A DNA stretch of 5,286 bases from Thermacetogenium sp. UBA4966 (lineage in GTDB: Bacteria > Bacillota > DSM-12270 > Thermacetogeniales > Thermacetogeniaceae): assembly GCA_002397275.1 (NCBI GenBank), contig DHAA01000014.1:1-5286 (forward strand), in the 5' to 3' direction. The notes under the pieces were generated by a model that was not told where the DNA came from, searched no databases, and worked only from the letters and a program-made list of their open reading frames with translations. This document shows, in pieces, positions 1 through 4,380 of this stretch (positions within the stretch are counted from its first letter, which is position 1; each line of letters starts with the position of its first letter). Position numbers and translations under genes: made by a program.

Positions 1-95
1 TCACCCGCGGCGAAGGCCAGAGCAGGGGTCATGGTCAGTACCATGGCCGCGGTCAGCAGTAAAGCTAAGGTCATTCTCCCTTTTCTCTTCCTCAT
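1..95 (-). CDS. N-terminal fragment of a secreted protein (signal peptide only; runs off the left edge)
   Basis: Only about the first 31 codons are inside the window, and the gene continues past the left edge. They read as a classical Sec signal peptide: a basic start (MRKRKGRM), a hydrophobic core of Leu, Ala, Val and Met at about residues 9-24, and a signal peptidase I-type end, PALA followed by FAAG. Cleavage after the ALA or after FAA is plausible. The start ATG at 93-95 is chosen because GGAG lies six bases upstream (102-105); a second Met at codon 8 lacks such a site. The mature protein is not visible, so no function can be given. It has its own promoter and is separated from the glycan operon by about 190 bp, so it may be an independent unit, though it reads in the same direction. 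Signal peptides of this look are common on cell-wall-associated proteins of Clostridia, but that is only a hint. Confidence 0.8.
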   Translation of the reverse strand, partial: MRKRKGRMTLALLLTAAMVLTMTPALAFAAG

Positions 96-101
96 TTTCT
101 A

Positions 102-105
102 CTCC
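102..105 (-). promoter_or_regulatory. Ribosome binding site GGAG of the secreted-protein gene
   Basis: On the minus strand GGAG is followed by six bases and then the ATG at 95. This is near-ideal spacing for a Firmicute ribosome and fixes the start of the signal-peptide gene. Confidence 0.75.
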
Positions 106-123
106 TTTGTCTCTTTTCCAGAG

Positions 124-141
124 TACTTACTAAATTAAGTA
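124..141. promoter_or_regulatory. Perfect 6-bp dyad overlapping the -10 box and transcription start (possible operator)
   Basis: The arms TACTTA (124-129) and TAAGTA (136-141) are exact reverse complements around a 6-base centre. The dyad covers the predicted transcription start and part of the -10 hexamer (138-143). A repressor bound here would block the promoter, so it is a candidate operator. The arms are short and AT-rich, so a chance origin is possible. Confidence 0.35.
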
Positions 142-165
142 TAAGCGATGGTAATTTTTTATCAA
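138..165 (-). promoter_or_regulatory. Sigma-A-type promoter for the secreted-protein gene
   Basis: On the minus strand a -35 box TTGATA (160-165) is separated by 16 bases from a -10 box TATACT (138-143). Each hexamer differs from the sigma-A/sigma-70 consensus at one position. Transcription would begin near position 131 and give a leader of about 35 nt before the ATG at 95, with the GGAG ribosome site inside it. The surrounding DNA is AT-rich, as expected of a Firmicute promoter. This is a sequence match, not a mapped start. Confidence 0.6.
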
Positions 166-194
166 TATGTGATAGTAAGCATAACAGAAAATAT

Positions 195-216
195 TTCATT
201 AATAGTTCATTAATAG
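195..216. repeat. Perfect 11-bp tandem direct repeat upstream of the promoter
   Basis: TTCATTAATAG occurs twice with no gap (195-205 and 206-216 on the plus strand); on the gene's own strand this reads CTATTAATGAA twice. The pair lies about 30 bp upstream of the -35 box, centred about 75 bp before the predicted transcription start. An 11-bp period is one turn of the helix and is the usual spacing of binding sites for OmpR/PhoB-type response regulators, so an activator site is a reasonable inference. No particular regulator can be named. Confidence 0.5.
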
Positions 217-258
217 ATCATGTGTTTACCCTGAAAAAGCTCTGCGACTTTCATCCTT

Positions 259-277
259 CCGCCGGCGCCGCAGGCGG
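259..277 (-). terminator. GC-rich hairpin after the C5-epimerase gene (weak terminator candidate)
   Basis: Starting ten bases past the stop codon at 287, the minus strand carries CCGCC and GGCGG arms (273-277 and 259-263) around a 9-base loop that itself contains the palindrome GGCGCC. The block stands out as very GC-rich next to the AT-rich DNA beyond it. No U-run follows directly; the nearest T5 is some 20 bases further on. A standard Rho-independent terminator is therefore not supported, although the place is right for the end of the operon. Confidence 0.3.
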
Positions 278-286
278 CATGAGCAT

Positions 287-1303
287 CTATTCGACATACG
301 AGGCCCACCGCTGTTCAAACCCATGCAGTGTTTTGTTATCTGTAACGGTATATAAGGCATGCAGCAAATAGATATGAATGGCATGATATTTGGCAACCGC
401 ATGCGGCTCGGCCTTATTATAGGTTATATGACCCAAATCATAGGCGCTGAAGCCGCCGAGATCATAGTAAGGTAGTATTTTCTCCAGCGTTTCTATCCCT
501 GATTTAAAATACTTTTGGGAGAGTTCCCGCGATTCTCCGGAGCTTGCCTGCGCCCAATCGTTAAGGCCCAACAGGGAAAACATGAACCCGTTCAAAGTAT
601 AGGACGCCGGGTCCGCGATATACTCCTCAAAAATTATATATTTGCTGAGAGATGGGTGTAAATCCCGAAGAGTGGACATCACCCCTCCCTCGGCAACGGG
701 TGTCAGCAAAAACCGCAGCGCCTTATCTCCCGCCGCCAGGTAGCGGCGGTCATTTGTCACCGCATAAGCTCTGGCCAAGACGCTGAGCGCCTGCCCCTGC
801 GCCATGCCTGAAACCCAGCCGGGCTCATATACCTCGCCGTTCAGATAGTATTCGAAGGAAAAGGGATAGCGAAACGCTCCCGCGTCATCCTGCATAGAAA
901 TAAGTTTATCCACTGCGGTTAAAAATTCCGGAAGGTTATCTTCGCTCTGTAAATACCTGCCGTAGAGGGTTAACGCATGCTGAGCGACGGTAACCGGATT
1001 ATAATAGAATTTTTCTCTATATTTTGGCTTGGGAATTCCGTCGGCGTCAAGGATGAAATCACTGGGAGCGGCGTATTTATTTACAGTTCCATAATTAAGA
1101 TAATCCCCTAAATAGTCGTATTCGCAGATACCGGCTTTATAATTAAGTTTCTCATTTCGATATTGCTCCAAGCTTTTTTCCACGAGCGGTTTGTATTCAG
1201 GTTTCGCTGTGTAGTCGGGCCATCTCTCTGCTGTAAACAAGACGATAATCATCAGAAGAATTATTACTGATAACAAAAAGGGTATCATTTTATTCCTGAA
1301 CAT
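287..1303 (-). CDS. Membrane-anchored D-glucuronyl C5-epimerase (heparosan/heparan-type, C5-epim_C domain)
   Basis: Predicted to invert C5 of D-glucuronic acid residues in a polysaccharide, giving L-iduronic acid. Residues 7-24 form a hydrophobic segment after a basic start and lack a clear cleavage site, so this is probably a type II anchor with the enzyme outside the membrane, the same topology as the animal Golgi enzyme. The rest (about 95-338) matches the alpha/alpha-barrel C-terminal domain of glucuronyl C5-epimerase (Pfam C5-epim_C). Motifs, in order, are YYNPVTVAQHAL (100-111), EPGWVSGMAQGQALSVLARAY (160-180), EEY (226-228), LNGFMFSLLGL (237-247), AYDLGH (287-292) and KYHAIH (305-310). 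Tyr228, Tyr288 and Tyr306 fit the essential tyrosines of the animal enzyme at identical spacing (60 and 18). The N-terminal beta-rich part of the roughly 617-residue human protein is missing. The gene sits 30 bp behind the 4-epimerase gene, last in the operon. The ATG at 1303 has only a weak AAAGG; an ATG at 1288 with AGGA five bases upstream is an alternative. The true polymer substrate is unknown. Confidence 0.88.
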   Translation of the reverse strand: MFRNKMIPFLLSVIILLMIIVLFTAERWPDYTAKPEYKPLVEKSLEQYRNEKLNYKAGICEYDYLGDYLNYGTVNKYAAPSDFILDADGIPKPKYREKFYYNPVTVAQHALTLYGRYLQSEDNLPEFLTAVDKLISMQDDAGAFRYPFSFEYYLNGEVYEPGWVSGMAQGQALSVLARAYAVTNDRRYLAAGDKALRFLLTPVAEGGVMSTLRDLHPSLSKYIIFEEYIADPASYTLNGFMFSLLGLNDWAQASSGESRELSQKYFKSGIETLEKILPYYDLGGFSAYDLGHITYNKAEPHAVAKYHAIHIYLLHALYTVTDNKTLHGFEQRWASYVE

Positions 1304-1323
1304 TAAACCCAGCCTTTCGCCAT
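1303..1323 (-). CDS. Possible six-codon leader ORF (MAKGWV) overlapping the epimerase start
   Basis: Between the 4-epimerase and C5-epimerase genes an ATG (1321-1323) opens a six-codon frame whose TAA shares its last base with the ATG of the C5-epimerase (TAATG). This ATG has a better ribosome site than the large gene: AGAGGG six bases upstream, just after the stop of the preceding gene. Ribosomes could load here, terminate and restart on the overlapping ATG, giving translational coupling. A frame this short may arise by chance, and no function is claimed for the peptide. Confidence 0.3.
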   Translation of the reverse strand: MAKGWV

Positions 1324-1333
1324 AATCTACCCT

Positions 1334-2296
1334 CTAGCCCCTCTTCGCTAAATATTCCACGGTTTTCAGGAGTCCCTCATGCAGCCGTGTTTCAGGCGCC
1401 CAACCGAGTACATCTTTGGCCTTGGCCGCGTCCAGGTAGATTCTCTTCAGCTCCCCTGTTCTCTCCGGCCCGTATTCCGCTTCCCCCACAAACTTAGCGG
1501 ACTCTTTTAAACTGGAAAAGAGTTCATTTACAGACGTGCCCTTTCCTGTGCCTATATTATAAGCATAGTCATTGATGGCGCACCCTCCGGGAGCAGAGCG
1601 AATAATCCCTTTCTCCAGATATTTCAGCGCCAGCAGATTGGCCCGCGCCACATCGCCCACATAGACATAATCCCGCAGCTGCTCCCCATCGCCGAAAATG
1701 GTCGGGGCTTCTCCCTTGAGCATCTTCAGGCCGAAGATAGCCACAACCCCCGCCTCCCCATGCGGGTCCTGCCGGGGGCCATATACATTTCCATAACGCA
1801 GAGTGATATAGGAAAGGCCCCTTACCTGGGCATAGTAATTCAAGTAAAACTCCGAGGCCAGCTTGCTCACACCATACGGAGATTGGGGGCCCTTGGGGAA
1901 TATCTCCGCTGCCGGAAGCTTCTGCGGCTCCCCGTAAACCACGCCTCCGGAGGAGGCAAGCACAAACCCTTTAACACTGTACTTACGGCAGTTCTCCAGG
2001 AGGTTGAGCAGCCCCAGGATATTCACTTGAGCATCGAAAAGCGGATCAGCCACCGAACGCCGCACATCTATTTGCGCGGCATGATGGTTTACATAATCAA
2101 AATTACCATCCCGGAATACTCCCTCCAAATCCGGATCACAAATATCCATCGCATAAAATTCGGCTTTGGGATTCAGGTTTTCACGTTTCCCTGTACTCAG
2201 GTTGTCGGCCACTGCGACCTCGTAACCCTCTCTCAAAAAACCATCGACAAGATGAGAACCGATAAATCCGGCGCCCCCTGTAACAAGAACTCTCAT
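1334..2296 (-). CDS. UDP-hexose 4-epimerase, GalE-type extended short-chain dehydrogenase/reductase
   Basis: A 320-residue, full-length NAD-dependent sugar epimerase acting in the cytoplasm on a UDP-sugar, probably UDP-glucose/galactose or the N-acetyl or uronic forms. The N-terminal Rossmann fold shows GGAGFIG (GxxGxxG, Gly7, 10, 13), and Asp31 in ADNLSTG fits NAD rather than NADP. The active site has Ser115-Ser116 in SSGGVVYGE and Tyr141/Lys145 in YGVSK. RYGNVYGPRQDP and GDGEQLRDYVYVGDVA are typical of GalE-like epimerases. At the position equivalent to the gatekeeper Tyr299 of E. coli GalE my alignment by eye gives Ile286, which does not settle the acetyl-sugar question. The ATG at 2296 is preferred over an in-frame GTG at 2305: GGTGA stands five bases upstream of the ATG and the GTG lies inside that site, and the family starts at MRVLVTGG. 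The product could supply Gal, GalNAc or a 4-epimerised uronic acid to the glycan. Confidence 0.9.
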   Translation of the reverse strand: MRVLVTGGAGFIGSHLVDGFLREGYEVAVADNLSTGKRENLNPKAEFYAMDICDPDLEGVFRDGNFDYVNHHAAQIDVRRSVADPLFDAQVNILGLLNLLENCRKYSVKGFVLASSGGVVYGEPQKLPAAEIFPKGPQSPYGVSKLASEFYLNYYAQVRGLSYITLRYGNVYGPRQDPHGEAGVVAIFGLKMLKGEAPTIFGDGEQLRDYVYVGDVARANLLALKYLEKGIIRSAPGGCAINDYAYNIGTGKGTSVNELFSSLKESAKFVGEAEYGPERTGELKRIYLDAAKAKDVLGWAPETRLHEGLLKTVEYLAKRG

Positions 2297-2435
2297 ATCC
2301 TTCACCCCCGCAAAGTGTTTACAGATAACTTTGTTAAACCTAAATATATTTCACCAAAAAACCTACGGAAATTACAATAAAGCAACCTATCCGACTAGTA
2401 GTAACCAGCAGCTACCGGAATCGCTATATCTGAGC
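2297..2435. other. 139-bp gap between aminotransferase and 4-epimerase genes, with a short inverted repeat
   Basis: No gene was found here. The DNA is AT-rich in its left two thirds. A 6-bp inverted repeat (caaagt 2311-2316, actttg 2328-2333, 11-base loop) lies just upstream of the ribosome site. Three AACCTA words occur at 2337, 2360 and 2384, spaced 23 and 24 bases. A T6 run occurs on the minus strand (2355-2360) without a strong stem before it, so no terminator is called. A TATATT word is present but no good -35 partner was found, so an internal promoter is possible but unsupported. Confidence 0.3.
2302..2309 (-). promoter_or_regulatory. Ribosome binding site GGGGGTGA deciding the 4-epimerase start
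   Basis: GGGGGTGA ends five bases before the ATG at 2296. The in-frame GTG (2303-2305) is part of this site and has no properly spaced ribosome site of its own, so the shorter 320-residue protein is preferred. Confidence 0.6.
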
Positions 2436-3593
2436 TCACCTCTTATACCTCTCCGCCACATCAAGCACAGCCTCAATAACATCATCCGCGTCATGATCAG
2501 ACATTCTGGGATAGAGAGGCAAGCTGATCAGGCGCAGGAAGTTGGAATAGGCCACGGGAAAGTCTTCCGGCTGAAAACCGTACTTCTCCCTATAATAGGG
2601 ATGCAGGTGAATAGGGATAAAATGGACGCTCGTTCCAATATTCCTCTCCTTCAGCTCTTCAATGAACCGGTCGCGGCCGATCTTCAAAGTGTTCAGGTTC
2701 AAGCGCAGCGTGTATAAATGCCAGGCATGTTTTACATAAGGCCGCTGAACAGGTATTTGTACACAGGGACAAGAGGCAAAAGCCTCATTATACTTCCTGA
2801 CAATCTCCTGGCGCCGCTGCTGAAAGCCATTTAGTTTTTTCAGCTGCTGTAACCCTATGGAGGCCTGGATGTCGGTCATGTTGTACTTGAACCCCGGGCT
2901 TTCCACTTCGTAGTACCATGACCCTCCTTTATCGTAACGCTTCCAGGCGTCCCTATTCATACCGTGCAGGCTTAACGACCTGGCCTGTTCGATGAGCCCC
3001 GGCTCGCCGGTGAGCATTCCTCCCTCGGCGGTCGTCAAATTTTTTGTGGCATAAAAACTGAAAGCGGTCAGATCCCCAATAGTACCGATTGTCTTTCCCT
3101 TGTATTGAGCCGACAGAGCATGCGCGGCGTCCTCCACGACGAAAAGCCGGCGCTCTCCGGCAATGTTCATGATCTCATCCATCTCGCAGGGGTGACCTGT
3201 ATAATGAACCGGCATAACAGCCCGGGTTCTGGGCGTAATTGCCTTTTCGACTAAGGAAGGCGAGATGTTCAACGTCTCCGCATCAACATCAACCAGCAGC
3301 GGACGAGCCCCTACATGCTCGATGACGTTTACCGTTGAACAAAAGGTCAGCGGCGTGGTGATCACCTCGTCTCCGCTGCCGATACCCAATACGGCCAAAG
3401 CAAGATGGAGCCCGGCGGTACATGAATTCAAGGCCAGCGCTGCATCAGCCCCCAAGTACGCCGCAAATTCTTGCTCAAACCTTTTCGTTTTCGGCCCTGT
3501 CGTAATCCAGTCGGAGGATAGAGTATCGACGACCTCATCGATCTCTTCACGGGAAATAGAGGGGGGTGAAAACTGTAAAAATTCTGTTCTCAT
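2436..3593 (-). CDS. PLP-dependent nucleotide-sugar aminotransferase, DegT/DnrJ/EryC1/StrS family
   Basis: A 385-residue cytoplasmic enzyme expected to transfer an amino group, usually from glutamate, to a keto-sugar nucleotide. Family marks are all present: DWITTGP (28-34) near the start, NSCTAGLHLAL (56-66) for phosphate binding, the PLP-contacting Asp155 in VVEDAAHA, and the Schiff-base Lys184 in FSFYATKNLTTAEGG, followed by KYNMTDIQASIG. The segment PVHYTGHPCEMDEI and the HY pair resemble C4-aminating members (ArnB, PseC) more than C3-aminating ones, so a UDP-4-keto-6-deoxy sugar is the likeliest substrate. That is an inference. Length is normal and no break is seen. The ATG at 3593 is preferred over an in-frame GTG at 3602, since AGGTGA sits five bases before the ATG and contains the GTG. 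No 4,6-dehydratase to make the keto-sugar is in the window. The neighbouring PglC-type transferase would fit an amino sugar as the first residue on the lipid carrier. Confidence 0.9.
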   Translation of the reverse strand: MRTEFLQFSPPSISREEIDEVVDTLSSDWITTGPKTKRFEQEFAAYLGADAALALNSCTAGLHLALAVLGIGSGDEVITTPLTFCSTVNVIEHVGARPLLVDVDAETLNISPSLVEKAITPRTRAVMPVHYTGHPCEMDEIMNIAGERRLFVVEDAAHALSAQYKGKTIGTIGDLTAFSFYATKNLTTAEGGMLTGEPGLIEQARSLSLHGMNRDAWKRYDKGGSWYYEVESPGFKYNMTDIQASIGLQQLKKLNGFQQRRQEIVRKYNEAFASCPCVQIPVQRPYVKHAWHLYTLRLNLNTLKIGRDRFIEELKERNIGTSVHFIPIHLHPYYREKYGFQPEDFPVAYSNFLRLISLPLYPRMSDHDADDVIEAVLDVAERYKR

Positions 3594-3598
3594 AAGTA

Positions 3599-3604
3599 TC
3601 ACCT
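3599..3604 (-). promoter_or_regulatory. Ribosome binding site AGGTGA deciding the aminotransferase start
   Basis: AGGTGA ends five bases before the ATG at 3593, giving strong complementarity to 16S rRNA. An in-frame GTG (3600-3602) overlaps this site and has no good site upstream, so the ATG is taken as the start. Confidence 0.65.
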
Positions 3605-3670
3605 TTATCTTTCTTTATCTGAATTTTTCTTTACCGCAAGCTGTTTATTCTGCCGGCGTAGCGCCCCAGA

Positions 3671-3699
3671 TGTGGCAGACGAAACATCCCCCTGCCACA
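3671..3699 (-). promoter_or_regulatory. Perfect 8-bp hairpin directly after the sugar-phosphate transferase stop codon
   Basis: TGTGGCAG and CTGCCACA (3671-3678 and 3692-3699) are exact reverse complements around a 13-base loop. On the transcribed strand the stem begins at the first base after the TAG at 3700-3702. No U-run follows, so it is not a standard terminator. It could be an attenuator, an mRNA-stabilising or processing hairpin, or a protein-binding dyad. The remaining 77 bases to the aminotransferase start hold no gene, only a smaller GGCG/CGCC stem near 3656-3666. Confidence 0.5.
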
Positions 3700-4377
3700 C
3701 TATGTGCCTATTTTTTGATTAGGGCAAGCGATATTATTATTTCCATCGAGCCGCTCAAGCAGTTTCCGGCAAATTCCGGCGCTTTTTCCGGGCAGCAGTA
3801 CCACCAGGACGGTATAGATAATAATCAATAGGTCCAGGGACAGCGTCCGCCGCCGTACATAAGCCAGGTCAACCCGCAGCTTCTGCGGCATAATGCAGCT
3901 TATATAATATTTCTCAGGGTCATCAACGTCGAGCATTTCTTCTTCGTTGCGGAATAGAATCTGCGAAACCCCTGTCACTCCCGGTTTTACTGAAAGAACT
4001 TTTCTCTCCTCATCTGTATAATGCTCGATATAGCGGGGGTCTTCAGGGCGCGGCCCGACAAGGCTCATCTCCCCCAGCAGAACATTAAAAAATTGAGGAA
4101 ATTCATCCAGCTTCCACTGGCGCAGGAACCTGCCGCTTGCCGTAACCCGGCTGTCGCTGCCCGCGGTAATGCCGGGACCCTGTTGCCCCGTATCGGCAAT
4201 CATGCTCCGCAGCTTCAAAATATAAAAACATCTTCCCCCTCTCCCCGCCCTAAGGCCGCGGTAGAAGACAGGAAACCCGGTATCCAAAATAACGGCAAGA
4301 GATGTCAACAGGATAACCGGAGATAAAATGAGCAGCAGTATCAATGATATCAGCAGATCAAAAAGTCTCTTCGCCAT
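3700..4377 (-). CDS. Undecaprenyl-phosphate sugar-phosphate transferase, small PglC-like monotopic type
   Basis: Initiates glycan assembly by moving a sugar phosphate from a UDP-sugar to undecaprenyl phosphate at the inner membrane face. At 225 residues it has only the catalytic core (Pfam bacterial sugar transferase), without the extra membrane helices of WcaJ/WbaP types. Residues about 6-31 form the hydrophobic re-entrant helix with the Ser19-Pro20 kink found in PglC. Then come VFYRGLRAGRGGRCFYILKL (37-56), leading into RSM, the catalytic Asp91-Glu92 pair in KLDEFPQFFNVL, and GEMSLVGPRPEDPRY (102-116). The family ending VLLPGKSAGI is followed by about 24 unremarkable residues. Small members characterised to date often use N-acetylated amino or diamino sugars, which suits the aminotransferase next door, but the sugar cannot be read from the sequence. 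Its ATG is 3 bp after the glycosyltransferase stop, and its ribosome site (AAGGA) lies in the end of that gene, so the two are probably translated together. Confidence 0.93.
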   Translation of the reverse strand: MAKRLFDLLISLILLLILSPVILLTSLAVILDTGFPVFYRGLRAGRGGRCFYILKLRSMIADTGQQGPGITAGSDSRVTASGRFLRQWKLDEFPQFFNVLLGEMSLVGPRPEDPRYIEHYTDEERKVLSVKPGVTGVSQILFRNEEEMLDVDDPEKYYISCIMPQKLRVDLAYVRRRTLSLDLLIIIYTVLVVLLPGKSAGICRKLLERLDGNNNIACPNQKIGT

Positions 4378-4380
4378 TTT

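Noticed and set aside
2341..2375. Possible internal promoter around a TATATT word, and a T6 run as terminator
   Set aside because: No acceptable -35 box lies 16-18 bp from the TATATT, and no stable stem precedes the T-run.
1760..2380. Plus-strand open frame of about 200 codons
   Set aside because: Lies opposite the clearly conserved 4-epimerase, has no recognisable domain and an improbable composition; a shadow frame.
2331..2717. Plus-strand frame of about 128 codons over the aminotransferase 3' end
   Set aside because: Antisense to the conserved C-terminal part of the aminotransferase, with no domain evidence.
3671..3699. Reading the 8-bp inverted repeat as an end of an insertion sequence or as a CRISPR-like repeat
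   Set aside because: Only one copy pair exists, with no transposase remnant, target duplication or repeated spacer structure.
3265..3831. Plus-strand open frame spanning the aminotransferase start and the transferase end
   Set aside because: It is antisense to two well-supported genes and to the hairpin junction, and resembles no family.
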